Assembly: GCF_040112705.1 (NCBI RefSeq)
Contig: NZ_CP157804.1
Location: 622,501 to 686,500 of the forward strand
DNA length: 64,000 nt
Reading direction: 5' to 3'
Origin: Flagellimonas sp. MMG031
Lineage (GTDB): Bacteria; Bacteroidota; Bacteroidia; Flavobacteriales; Flavobacteriaceae
Shown here one piece after another: positions 44,822 to 53,542 of the stretch (the stretch's first letter is position 1; each line of letters begins with the position of its first letter). A model generated the notes under the pieces. The model had not been told where the DNA came from. It saw only the letters and a program-made list of their open reading frames with translations, and did not search any database. The position numbers and the translations under genes were made by a program.

Positions 44822-45960
44822 TACTTCATATACTTGATGAGGAAAAGTTCTTAAAGAAAGCTATACAAATATTTGAAGATATTCTGCCAAATGATAATGT
44901 ATACCTCATAGGTGTCGACGATAAAAGGAGTGAAGTCTATCATGAAAGAATAAACTTTGATTGTTCATTTTATGCTCTTAAGGGAAGTAGGAGATATAAA
45001 GATTTGTTTAAAGAACACGCCTCAAAAGCTAATATAATTTTTTTCCATAACCTTTATAAGGATTATAAGTTGAATTTATTTCCTTTAATTCCTAACAGGA
45101 CCAAAAATATTTGGTATTTGTGGGGGGCAGAGATTTATGGTTTAAACCCTAAAATAAACAATTTACTTCCTCTAACTCGGGAGACATACAAAAAAAGCCT
45201 TCCAGTATTAAAACTGGTACGTAAAGAGATTTTATCTAAAATAAAAAAGAGATATCAGTGGAAGTTATTTAAGAAAACTGTAAGACAAAAGATAGATTAC
45301 ATTCTTACTAACATCTCTGAAGACATAGACCTATTGGACACGTATGTAGAAAACAAAGCAAAGAGGGGTTGGTTTACTTATTTTAGTTTTAATGAACAAA
45401 ACTTAGCAGATGAACTTGTATTGGAAAGGCAAAATATTTTAATTGGAAATTCAAGCTCAGCAACCAACAATCATATCGAAGCCTTTAAGATGATTGTCAA
45501 AAAAGATATTTCTAAAAGAAAAGTTTTTGTTCCACTGAGTTATGGAGACATGTTTTATAAAAAAGTTGTTTTATCAAAGGGAAAGTCTGTTTTAAAACAA
45601 AAAATGTTTCCAATAACTGAATTTTTAAGTTTTGAAGAATATAATTCAATTCTCAAAAGCTGTTCTGTTTTGATAATGAACCACAAACGACAACAGGCTT
45701 TTAATACGATAATGATGGCTTTAGCAGCTGGCTGTAAGGTGTTCCTTAGAGAAGAAAACACTATTTACTCGTGTCTTAAGAGAGAAGGATTTTTAATTTT
45801 TTCTATTCAAAAGGATTTTGACTGTGAGGACGCACTAAATCCTTTAACAGAAAAAGAAATGTTAAAGAACATTACTTTATCACAACAGTTATATAATTAT
45901 CAAAGGGTTAAAAATAGAATTAAACAAGAGGTTCTATCAATTTTAAGTGAAAGAGATTAA
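44818..45960 (+). CDS. wecF: WecF-like dTDP-Fuc4N(acyl) glycosyltransferase (GT56)
   Basis: WecF adds Fuc4NAc to lipid II in ECA synthesis. This 380-residue protein shares its key blocks: WYLWGAEIYGL (compare WHIWGADLYEL), ILIGNSSSATNNHIEAF (compare ILVGNSGDRSNEHIAAL), VFVPLSYG, and MNHKRQQAFNTIMMALAAG with REEN following. It is therefore a GT56 member and probably transfers Fuc4N or its N-formyl form to a lipid-linked acceptor. It overlaps wecE by 4 bp and wzx by 14 bp. The gene looks more AT-rich than neighbours by eye. Donor acyl group is inferred from the upstream formyltransferase. Confidence 0.88.
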   Translation: MILHILDEEKFLKKAIQIFEDILPNDNVYLIGVDDKRSEVYHERINFDCSFYALKGSRRYKDLFKEHASKANIIFFHNLYKDYKLNLFPLIPNRTKNIWYLWGAEIYGLNPKINNLLPLTRETYKKSLPVLKLVRKEILSKIKKRYQWKLFKKTVRQKIDYILTNISEDIDLLDTYVENKAKRGWFTYFSFNEQNLADELVLERQNILIGNSSSATNNHIEAFKMIVKKDISKRKVFVPLSYGDMFYKKVVLSKGKSVLKQKMFPITEFLSFEEYNSILKSCSVLIMNHKRQQAFNTIMMALAAGCKVFLREENTIYSCLKREGFLIFSIQKDFDCEDALNPLTEKEMLKNITLSQQLYNYQRVKNRIKQEVLSILSERD

Positions 45961-47221
45961 GAGCAATGTGATATCGGGAGTTAAATGGACCACTATTGGG
46001 ACCATAACCAACGCACTTGTGGCATTGCTAAAAATTGCCATTCTTGCCCGTTTTTTGGATAAAGCAGATTTTGGATTAATGGCCTTGGTTACCTTTGTTA
46101 TGGGTTTTATGAACCTGTTCAACGATATGGGTTTAACTTCTGCAATTTTGCACAAACAACAGATTTCCAAGAATGAGTATGCCAGCCTTTACTGGCTCAA
46201 TGTAATTTTTAGTATAGTGCTTTATGGTATTTTGCTTTTGATAACTCCATTGGTGTCCAATTTTTATGAAGAACAAGACCTGAAATTTCTAATTCCTCTT
46301 TTAGGACTTAACCTACTGATCTCGGCCGGGGGAAGGATATTTAAAACTATAGAGTCTAAATTTCTTTTATTTAAACAAGTAACCATCTTCGAAATTTCCG
46401 CATCACTGCTATCCTTAATTTTCGCAGTTTATCTTGCGATTAACGATTATGGAGTATTGGCCTTGGTATACAGTGCACTTTTACAATATTTGGTTCAGAA
46501 CACTCTGTATCTGATTCTCGGACTGAAAAAATATGGACTCAAACTTCATTTCAATTTTGGTGAGACCACCCCTTTTTTAAAGATAGGCATGTACCAAGTT
46601 GGAGGGCAAATTATCAACTATTTTAATAGGGACATGGATATTTTGTTGATTGGCAAGTTCTTTAATTCCGATGTTTTAGGAGGTTATAGTTTAGCAAAGC
46701 AATTGGTTTCAAGGCCTGCACAAATACTTAATCCCATTTTGTTGAAGGTGGCTTCACCTGCATTGGCCAAGTTTCAGGAAAACATGTTACAACTTAAGAC
46801 CAACTATTTAAAATTAGTTGGATGGGTCGGTAAATTAAACTTTGCAGTTTATGGAGCCGTTGCCCTCTTTGCTCCGATAATAGTGCAACTTTTATATGGC
46901 ACTGGATTTGAGGAAATTAACCCGCTGGTTAGGATTCTCAGCGTATATATGATTTTTAGGGCAATTGGCAACCCAGTGGGTAGTTTAGTGATTGCCACTG
47001 GCAAAACCCACCTTGAGTTTTTATGGAACATGATTACTCTATTGGTCTTGCCAATTTTCATATATTCCGGCTCCATTATGGGAATTGAAGAGGTGGCTTG
47101 GGCGCTTACATTGGCAATGGCTATTCTTTTCATTCCTAGTTGGAGGCTGCTGGTCTACAAAATGACGGGGGCCACTTTTAGGGAGTATCTTTGGGCCATT
47201 GTTAAACCATCTTTTAAATAG
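45947..47221 (+). CDS. wzx: Wzx-type polysaccharide flippase
   Basis: A 424-residue multi-pass membrane protein of the MOP/Wzx superfamily. The start is GTG at 45947 (MKEIKSNVISGVKWTTIG), giving a 14-bp overlap with wecF. Family features are the SGVKWTTIG start, FGLMALVTFVMGF, the MGLTSAILHKQ loop and about 12 hydrophobic segments. Wzx moves lipid-linked repeat units from cytoplasm to periplasm. Type resembles WzxC/RfbX-like proteins rather than WzxE by eye, which I cannot test. Context with wzy, wzz and WecA supports a Wzy-dependent pathway. Confidence 0.93.
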   Translation: MKEIKSNVISGVKWTTIGTITNALVALLKIAILARFLDKADFGLMALVTFVMGFMNLFNDMGLTSAILHKQQISKNEYASLYWLNVIFSIVLYGILLLITPLVSNFYEEQDLKFLIPLLGLNLLISAGGRIFKTIESKFLLFKQVTIFEISASLLSLIFAVYLAINDYGVLALVYSALLQYLVQNTLYLILGLKKYGLKLHFNFGETTPFLKIGMYQVGGQIINYFNRDMDILLIGKFFNSDVLGGYSLAKQLVSRPAQILNPILLKVASPALAKFQENMLQLKTNYLKLVGWVGKLNFAVYGAVALFAPIIVQLLYGTGFEEINPLVRILSVYMIFRAIGNPVGSLVIATGKTHLEFLWNMITLLVLPIFIYSGSIMGIEEVAWALTLAMAILFIPSWRLLVYKMTGATFREYLWAIVKPSFK

Positions 47222-47235
47222 GATAGTCTAAAAGC

Positions 47236-48486
47236 ATGATTCCCAACTTCATTTTCGTTATTCTCACCATATGCTACTTGCTGCTTGGGGTTTTGTTTTG
47301 GCAAACCAAAGGACTAAAATGGTTTTTTGGGGTATCCTTGTTAATACCTTTTACTCCCGCCCTAACCATACTTCATACAAGATATCAAGTTACCGTTTAC
47401 TATTTTTTTGTAGCTATACCCCTTCTACTATACATTTTGCTAATTCTAAAACAAAATCGAATATCAAAAAACTTATTTTGGGCCCTACTTGTATTACCTG
47501 TTTTTTTTATTGTATACACAGGTTTGGGTTATGTTTTCAATTCAAGCAGTACCTCGGCTATAGACTTGTTAAAGGACGCCAAACCCATTTTAGGATTGGC
47601 AATAGGCCTCCTTTTTTTGGATATTATGAAGGGGAATCAATATTCCTGGGATAGCAAGTTGGCCAAAAAACTCCTTTTTATTAATTTTTTCGCCACTGTA
47701 TTTTATTTTCTTATGGTCAATTTCACCCCAATTGTGACCATACTTACAAACGACCCCTTCTATATGGCACAAGAAAGTAGATATCTATCATTGGGCACAT
47801 TTTATGCCATCTTTTTTCTTTTGGGAAAAATGGCATCAGATTCAAAGATTAATGGATGGCAATTTGTATTTATTTTCGGACCAATATTTCTCTCTGGAAA
47901 TCGAACCTTACTATTGGTTACAGTACTATTGTTTTTGTTGAATATGGTGATGTCCTTGGCGAACCCCAAGGCATTTTTAAGAAAGGCCGGTTTTTTGTTT
48001 GTGGGCTTGTTGGCCATAATCATCGGGGTTTTATCCTTGAATGAAGCGCTTAAGGCACGGGTGAGCACTTTGTTGAATGCACAGGTTCTTTTGACAGAGC
48101 TAAAAGAAAAACGCTTTTCTCCCTTTTTCTTGAAATTGGATAGTTTTGAATGGTACAATTACTTGATCGGCAAAGGAGCTGGTGAAACCTTCTTCATTCC
48201 CTGGTTTGAGTATAGAAAGAACATTGAGGATTATAACATCTACATGGACAACATTTACCTTACCCTCTATGTAAAATATGGCTTGGTAATGTTGGTTCCG
48301 TTACTGGTCTTGCTGTATTTCATAAATAAAACTGAAACCAACAAAAGATTTAAGGTGTTGACTATCTGCTATTTTCTTGTTATGGGATTGACCACTTCCT
48401 TTATGTACCAGACCTCTTTTTTGTTTATATTGATTTTATTGGCCGGATTTAAAACAACATTGCAGCAAAAAGAGGCGTTTAATTAA
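47236..48486 (+). CDS. Wzy-like polysaccharide polymerase (multi-pass membrane protein)
   Basis: A 416-residue protein with about 11 hydrophobic segments and two larger periplasmic loops, one at about 155-180 and another near 290-340 that carries FEWYNYLIGKGAGE. Sequence conservation is low, as is usual for Wzy. Position immediately after wzx (15 bp) and the SGNRTLLLV segment suit a polymerase that joins repeat units by block transfer. The inverted ligase-like gene at 49159 is the other candidate, so the roles of the two could be swapped. Confidence 0.75.
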   Translation: MIPNFIFVILTICYLLLGVLFWQTKGLKWFFGVSLLIPFTPALTILHTRYQVTVYYFFVAIPLLLYILLILKQNRISKNLFWALLVLPVFFIVYTGLGYVFNSSSTSAIDLLKDAKPILGLAIGLLFLDIMKGNQYSWDSKLAKKLLFINFFATVFYFLMVNFTPIVTILTNDPFYMAQESRYLSLGTFYAIFFLLGKMASDSKINGWQFVFIFGPIFLSGNRTLLLVTVLLFLLNMVMSLANPKAFLRKAGFLFVGLLAIIIGVLSLNEALKARVSTLLNAQVLLTELKEKRFSPFFLKLDSFEWYNYLIGKGAGETFFIPWFEYRKNIEDYNIYMDNIYLTLYVKYGLVMLVPLLVLLYFINKTETNKRFKVLTICYFLVMGLTTSFMYQTSFLFILILLAGFKTTLQQKEAFN

Positions 48487-48514
48487 AACAAGAAGCAAAA
48501 TTGCAACGAAAAAG

Positions 48515-49162
48515 TTGAATGGACTTTTCGTAACCGTATTGGTCGCAATAGCGGCCTCCTGTAGTAAGGATGATGGTCCTTTTTTAAAATATGGGGACCA
48601 TTACCAAGGAGGCATAGTATTTTACATCTTCCAAGAAGGGGACAAGGGCTATGTGTCCGGAGAATCGCACGGCCTTATCGCCTCGTTTGAGGACCTGCAG
48701 ACCGCAGATGGGGAACTTGAGGTACCTTGGGGATGTTGTCCTAATACAATGGATTGCCTGAATATTTCAGGTGCTGAAAACATAGGTATAGGCTATGGGC
48801 AGGTAAATACCTTGGCCATATTGGCTGTATGTGACGAACCTAACATCGCGGCACGCCTTTGCGATGACTACAGCATTGAGTTTGAAGGAGAGGTTTATGA
48901 TGATTGGTATTTGCCGAGTTATAAAGAAATTACTAAGATGAACAAACCTAAAGAATACATTTTGGAGCATACCATAACATATTGGACCTCCACTCAAGAT
49001 AAAGACGGGGAGCCTTCCAAAAAATATGCAATACAAGTTTTCGGATGGGTAGACCAGTGTGGGCCTCCCTATCCTTATTCCGACGCTTGTTGGCATGTAG
49101 GTAGCATTGGAGGGGAAGCAAAATGGTATAAGAGCAGAGTAAGAGCTGTCCGTAGTTTTTAG
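48515..49162 (+). CDS. DUF1566-type lipoprotein
   Basis: The protein has a lipoprotein signal with lipobox AASCSKDD. Its mature part ends with the DUF1566/Lcl-type pattern: DDWYLPSYKEITKMN, TYWTSTQDKDGE and RVRAVRSF, with the GGIVFYIFQEGDKG opening and several Cys residues. The start is uncertain: TTG at 48515 gives 215 residues, and a non-ATG start upstream would lengthen the signal. Such proteins are surface or periplasmic lipoproteins of unknown role. It sits, unusually, between the Wzy-like gene and an inverted ligase gene; its stop overlaps that gene's stop by 3 bp. Not an obvious polysaccharide enzyme. Confidence 0.8.
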   Translation: MNGLFVTVLVAIAASCSKDDGPFLKYGDHYQGGIVFYIFQEGDKGYVSGESHGLIASFEDLQTADGELEVPWGCCPNTMDCLNISGAENIGIGYGQVNTLAILAVCDEPNIAARLCDDYSIEFEGEVYDDWYLPSYKEITKMNKPKEYILEHTITYWTSTQDKDGEPSKKYAIQVFGWVDQCGPPYPYSDACWHVGSIGGEAKWYKSRVRAVRSF

Positions 49163-50400
49163 GAAAGACTTATCTGAGTTTCATCTTTGTTCAACTGCCA
49201 AATAACCCCTAATGCCATTACGAAAAAAACGATGCCATGGTGTCTGCTCCATAGGCTTTCCGTAAGGCACAAAATAGCGGTTATTAATATAAACTGTAAC
49301 CCCAAAAAATTCTTTGCCCTGAGGAAAGCGTACCCATAATAGAAAAGAAGATACGTAAAGGCAAGTACGCCCACGATGCCCAGTCCCACATAGTACTCAA
49401 TAAACTGGTTGTGGGCATTGTAATTTTCATTCAAGGCCTTTTTGTTGTCCAAGTTGGTGTATGCTTGGTTCAATGAGCTGTTTATATCGCCCATTCCATT
49501 CCCGAACAAAAAATTATGGTTGGATTTGATTGCGGCTCCCCAAAGCCTTAACTTGTGTTGGCCATCATTTACTTTATATCCGTTATAATACTCAAACCCA
49601 AAAATATGTTGGATACGGTATTTGGTGACTCCAATATTCCAAACTATGGCGAACAGTGCCAAATGTACCGCTACCAGAATCAAAGCTCCCTTTTTCCAAG
49701 ATTTGGAAGCCCTGATGTATAAAACCACATTAAACAAAAGTAGAAAGTATAGTGCCAAAATTCCGATTCGAGAAGACAAATGGACAATAAAAAAGGAAAA
49801 ATACAGGATTAACAACACGTAAAGTGACTTGATCAATAAAGATTTGCTTTTTTGGAGCAGGCTAATAGTAATGGATATAGCAAATAAAATAAAATAAGCA
49901 TAATAAGTCGGGTGAAGGTCTAAGGTGTTGCCCAAGTTCAAATAAGAATAATTGAGGTTAAAAAGACTTCGAACGGTTGACTCCCCATTCTCTAAAAGGG
50001 AATTAATCACCACAATATGCGAATAGACAGTAGCGGTCAAAACCACAAAAACAAAAACTGTGAGTATTTGTTGCGAAACTCTTTTTGAGAGATTGGCAAA
50101 TGGGAATACCATAAAAAATAGCGGAATTACCAATACGCGTTGAATTTTTTGGACACCAGTGGGTAAGTCTCCAGTATAAACCAGGCTAATAGTAATTAAT
50201 AGGAAAAGTAACAACAAAGGGAAATGATGCTTTAAGGACTCTTTAAGGCTTTCTAAAGAAAAATAGAACAAGGAAACAATTACAAGTCCTATAAGCACCT
50301 TGCTGTTGATGTCGTTTGGGGCCAATATCAAACTAATAAAGAACAGTATTAAGATGCACAAAAAAACAGTAGACCTGTATTTTTCCAGTTTATTGATCAT
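49159..50400 (-). CDS. O-antigen ligase/Wzy_C family membrane protein
   Basis: The ATG at 50400 gives 413 residues; a TTG at 50451 is possible but weaker. About 12 hydrophobic segments surround a large periplasmic loop at about 260-310 (FGNGMGDINSSLNQAY, NAHNQFIEYYVGLG), typical of O-antigen ligase/Wzy_C proteins (RfaL/WaaL). The H-NQF-E-type loop is where WaaL's key residues lie. It is the only gene transcribed against the cluster. It could ligate the polymer to lipid A-core or another acceptor, or act as polymerase. Gene identity within the family is uncertain. Confidence 0.85.
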   Translation of the reverse strand: MINKLEKYRSTVFLCILILFFISLILAPNDINSKVLIGLVIVSLFYFSLESLKESLKHHFPLLLLFLLITISLVYTGDLPTGVQKIQRVLVIPLFFMVFPFANLSKRVSQQILTVFVFVVLTATVYSHIVVINSLLENGESTVRSLFNLNYSYLNLGNTLDLHPTYYAYFILFAISITISLLQKSKSLLIKSLYVLLILYFSFFIVHLSSRIGILALYFLLLFNVVLYIRASKSWKKGALILVAVHLALFAIVWNIGVTKYRIQHIFGFEYYNGYKVNDGQHKLRLWGAAIKSNHNFLFGNGMGDINSSLNQAYTNLDNKKALNENYNAHNQFIEYYVGLGIVGVLAFTYLLFYYGYAFLRAKNFLGLQFILITAILCLTESLWSRHHGIVFFVMALGVIWQLNKDETQISLS

Positions 50401-50458
50401 ATTAAATATACTAAAGGTTAAGGATTGCTTTATCTGGTTATTTTCTTGCAATTTACTT

Positions 50459-50466
50459 TACTTTTG
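50459..50466 (+). promoter_or_regulatory. Probable -7 box for the GT4 gene
   Basis: TACTTTTG fits TAnnTTTG and lies 18 bp before the ATG at 50485; it supports that start over the in-frame codon at 50425. It would restart plus-strand transcription after the inverted ligase gene. Confidence 0.42.
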
Positions 50467-50484
50467 TTCAACACAACTATTTCT

Positions 50485-51696
50485 ATGAAAGTATTGCATA
50501 TACTTTACCAATCACTGCCTCAGATTTCAGGTTCAAGTATTAGGTCAAGAGACATACTAATGTCTCAAAAGGAAATTGGTTTAGATTCAGTTGCTGTAAC
50601 TTCCCCTTTCCAAATTGGCAAAGAAGTAGAAGAGACAATTAATGGAATTCGTTATATCCGAACATCAATTAGGACCAGCGACAGTATTTCGGACAAACCA
50701 AAATCCTTTTTAAAGAGGGTGAACAAGGTTTTAAGCATTATTCCATTTTCACGCAAGTTGAATAAAATTATCAAGAGGGAAAAGCCAGATATCTTACATG
50801 CACATGCTATGTTTTTCTGTGGACTTCCCGCAATATATTTTGGAAGAAAATATAAACTGCCTGTTGTTTATGAGGTGAGGTCGCTATGGATGTTGAGGAA
50901 GACCAAGAAGCGAAAAACCTTTTTGGATCTATACTTCGAAAACCTATTGTTTCAACTTGAACTATTCGTTATGAAAAGGTCCGATGCCGTGGTTGCATTA
51001 AATAATAATTTAAAAGCAGAGTTACTTTCCAAAGGGATATCCAATGAAAAAGTAGTGGTAATTAATAATGCGGTTAATACAACATGGATCAAGCAATTGA
51101 GAAACAAATATGTCGAAGATGATACAGAAAGGGCTATAACAACTTTTGGCTATATTGGGACATTAACGCCACATGAAGGGATAGATTTTTTAATCCATGC
51201 TTTTAAGGAATTCTCCTCGAAATATCCTAACATCCAGCTCAAAATATACGGTCAAGGAGTGGAAGAAACTAGAATTGCCGAACTTGCCAAGAATATTGAC
51301 AACGTTTATTTTTTAGGAGCAATTCAACCAGATGAAGTTCCACTGGCCTTCAATTCAATTGACATAATTTTTAACCCTAGGCTTAAAAATAAGTTGACTG
51401 ATTCAGTCACCCCTTTAAAACCATTAGAAGCGATGGCATATGGTAAGTTGTTCATTGGGAGTGATGTAGGGGGAATAAAGGAATTGGTTGTGAATCGAGA
51501 AAATGGGTTTCTGTTCAAAGCTGGTGATAAAGAAGATCTTCTTTCATTAATGGAAAAGGTTCTCTTTATTGAGAATGAAGAGAGTAAAATTGTAAAGAAA
51601 AGAGCAATGAAATTTGTTAAAGAGAAAAAGAGTTGGCTTGCAAATGCTGAAAGCTATTTAGAATTATATAAAGGTGCTCAGAAAATATATGGATAG
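50485..51696 (+). CDS. Family 4 glycosyltransferase
   Basis: Retaining GT-B glycosyltransferase of 403 residues (MKVLHILYQSLPQISG). The N-domain runs to about 200. The C-domain nucleotide-sugar signature includes FGYIGTLTPHEG, YGQGVEETRI, VTPLKPLEAMAYGKLFIGSDVGG, with the E-x7-E motif near LEAMAYG. The N-terminal pattern SLPQISGSSIRSRDIL resembles the exosortase-associated GT4 group. In this cluster it could add rhamnose or another sugar to the repeat unit; the donor cannot be read from sequence. wecG starts 8 bp before its stop. Confidence 0.9.
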   Translation: MKVLHILYQSLPQISGSSIRSRDILMSQKEIGLDSVAVTSPFQIGKEVEETINGIRYIRTSIRTSDSISDKPKSFLKRVNKVLSIIPFSRKLNKIIKREKPDILHAHAMFFCGLPAIYFGRKYKLPVVYEVRSLWMLRKTKKRKTFLDLYFENLLFQLELFVMKRSDAVVALNNNLKAELLSKGISNEKVVVINNAVNTTWIKQLRNKYVEDDTERAITTFGYIGTLTPHEGIDFLIHAFKEFSSKYPNIQLKIYGQGVEETRIAELAKNIDNVYFLGAIQPDEVPLAFNSIDIIFNPRLKNKLTDSVTPLKPLEAMAYGKLFIGSDVGGIKELVVNRENGFLFKAGDKEDLLSLMEKVLFIENEESKIVKKRAMKFVKEKKSWLANAESYLELYKGAQKIYG

Positions 51697-52381
51697 TATT
51701 AAATTAGGCAAAAAGAATATTTACCCATTCAAAAGCAAACTGGAGTTTTTGGAATTCATTCAACACAAAAAAGCTATTCTAATAGCCCTTAACGCGGAAA
51801 AACTTGTCAGAAGAGACACAGTGTTAGATGATATAATTAACAATAACATCGGTTATGCAGACGGCATTGGTGCCGTTTTGGCCCTGAGGCGAAAAGGTAT
51901 ACGTGCTATTAAAATTGCAGGAGCAGAATTTTGGCTTGATATCATTGGCAGATATGAAAATTCAAAATCATTTTACTTTATAGGCTCAACCTCAGAAGTG
52001 ATTGAAAAAACTATAGGTAAGCTGCAAAAGGATTATCCAAATATCGATATTGTGGGGTTTCGTAACGGTTATTTTGAGAAAGGTGAAAAAGAAAAATTGA
52101 CTTTTGATTTAAAAACCAAAAAGCCTGACGTTGTTTTTGTTGCTCAAGGAAGCCCCAGACAAGAGATATTGATGTCCGAGCTTATGAAAGAATACCCAGC
52201 TCTATACATGGGTTTGGGGGGAAGCTTTGATGTATACGCAGGAATGAAAAAAAGAGCGCCAAACATTTATCAAAAATTGGGTTTAGAATGGTTTTACCGA
52301 TTGGTGAAAGAACCTACTCGAATTTCTAGACAAAGCTCACTGTTTACCTTTTTAATTAAGATTATCTTTGGGAGAGTTTAA
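51689..52381 (+). CDS. wecG: WecG-type N-acetylmannosaminuronic acid transferase (WecG/TagA/CpsF)
   Basis: In ECA synthesis WecG adds ManNAcA to GlcNAc-PP-undecaprenol to form lipid II. This 230-residue protein matches WecG closely: ALNAEKLVRRD (compare AINAEK), GYADGIGAVLALRRKG, AGAEFWLDII, AQGSPRQEILM, LYMGLGGSFDVYAG and RAPNIYQKLGLEWFYRLVKEP. The start at ATG 51689 overlaps the GT4 stop; an upstream GTG is possible. TagA, the teichoic acid relative, adds ManNAc and is the main alternative. Together with WecC and WecF it defines the ECA-like set. Confidence 0.92.
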   Translation: MDSIKLGKKNIYPFKSKLEFLEFIQHKKAILIALNAEKLVRRDTVLDDIINNNIGYADGIGAVLALRRKGIRAIKIAGAEFWLDIIGRYENSKSFYFIGSTSEVIEKTIGKLQKDYPNIDIVGFRNGYFEKGEKEKLTFDLKTKKPDVVFVAQGSPRQEILMSELMKEYPALYMGLGGSFDVYAGMKKRAPNIYQKLGLEWFYRLVKEPTRISRQSSLFTFLIKIIFGRV

Positions 52382-52390
52382 ACATTACGG

Positions 52391-53542
52391 ATGTATTTTC
52401 TTGAAACAGCTACATTACTTTTTATAGGGTCTTTTTTGTTGACTTATTTGACAATCCCAAGGATAATTAGTGTTGTCGAATATAAGAGGTTAATGGATAA
52501 TCCTAATCATCGGAGTTCTCATAGGTCGAGAACACCCACATTGGGAGGAATCGCCTTTTTTTATTGTTTGGTCTTCACATTATTTTTTATAAAAGATCGA
52601 GCAGAACATTTAGAGTTCATTTACATTATTCCAGGACTTACTATTTTGTTCATTGTAGGGCTTAAAGACGACTTAGTTGTTCTCTCGCCAGTGTCAAAGT
52701 TATTGGCTCAAATATTGGCAATCAGCTTTGTTTTGGTCAATGATAGTTTTGGTATTGAGTCATTAAATGGCTTTTTGAACATTTATGAAATCCCTTATTA
52801 TCTATACCTTATAATAGGAGGATTTTTAATGTTAACCATAATAAATTCATATAATTTAATCGATGGGATTGACGGACTAGCATCAATTGTTGGTATTGTA
52901 ATAATGGTTATTTACACAACTATTTTCTATTTATCACAGGAATATTTTTTTGCTCTTATCGCCATCACAATGAACGCTTCATTGATGGCTTTTTTTGGGT
53001 TTAACATATCTTCGAATAAAAAAATATTTATGGGCGATACAGGTTCATTGATTATCGGCTTTATAATCAGCGTATTGACATTGAAGTTTTTAGCACTTGA
53101 GCCTACAGCTTACGGAGAACTTCCTTTTTTGTTAGAGAATGCTCCCTTAATAGCGATAAGTATTTTAATTGTTCCCTTGTTTGATACCGCAAGAGTGTTT
53201 ACAATTCGTCTAGCGAACAAAAGAGGTCCGTTTTCCCCGGACAGGAATCATGTTCATCATGTGCTCATCGACTTTTGGGGGCTTTCACATAAGCAAGCTA
53301 GTTTTATTATAGGTTGTTTTAATATCATTTTTGTTGTTCTTTTTATTATTCTAGGAAGTAAGGCAAAGAATACGGGAATGGTAATTATGTTGGTAGGTGT
53401 TGTGATTTTTTTGGCTTATATATTCTTCAGGTACAATTACAACTTTACGACCCTCAAGCAAAAAATCTTATTGAAACGAAAAATAGATGCTTTAAAAGGG
53501 AAAAAGGACTCCGACTCAAAGAGTAAGAAAGGGAAAAAATGA
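52391..53542 (+). CDS. wecA: Polyprenyl-phosphate GlcNAc-1-phosphate transferase (WecA/MraY family)
   Basis: WecA starts lipid-linked repeat synthesis by moving GlcNAc-1-P from UDP-GlcNAc to undecaprenyl phosphate. The 383-residue protein has about 10-11 transmembrane helices and the family motifs [14 protein letters not shown], the aspartate pair in [33 protein letters not shown] and HVHHVLID (histidine-rich loop). Sugar specificity within the family is not certain; GlcNAc-1-P is the best guess from the WecG/WecF context. It lies 9 bp after wecG, and its stop overlaps the next start by 4 bp. Confidence 0.93.
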   Translation: MYFLETATLLFIGSFLLTYLTIPRIISVVEYKRLMDNPNHRSSHRSRTPTLGGIAFFYCLVFTLFFIKDRAEHLEFIYIIPGLTILFIVGLKDDLVVLSPVSKLLAQILAISFVLVNDSFGIESLNGFLNIYEIPYYLYLIIGGFLMLTIINSYNLIDGIDGLASIVGIVIMVIYTTIFYLSQEYFFALIAITMNASLMAFFGFNISSNKKIFMGDTGSLIIGFIISVLTLKFLALEPTAYGELPFLLENAPLIAISILIVPLFDTARVFTIRLANKRGPFSPDRNHVHHVLIDFWGLSHKQASFIIGCFNIIFVVLFIILGSKAKNTGMVIMLVGVVIFLAYIFFRYNYNFTTLKQKILLKRKIDALKGKKDSDSKSKKGKK

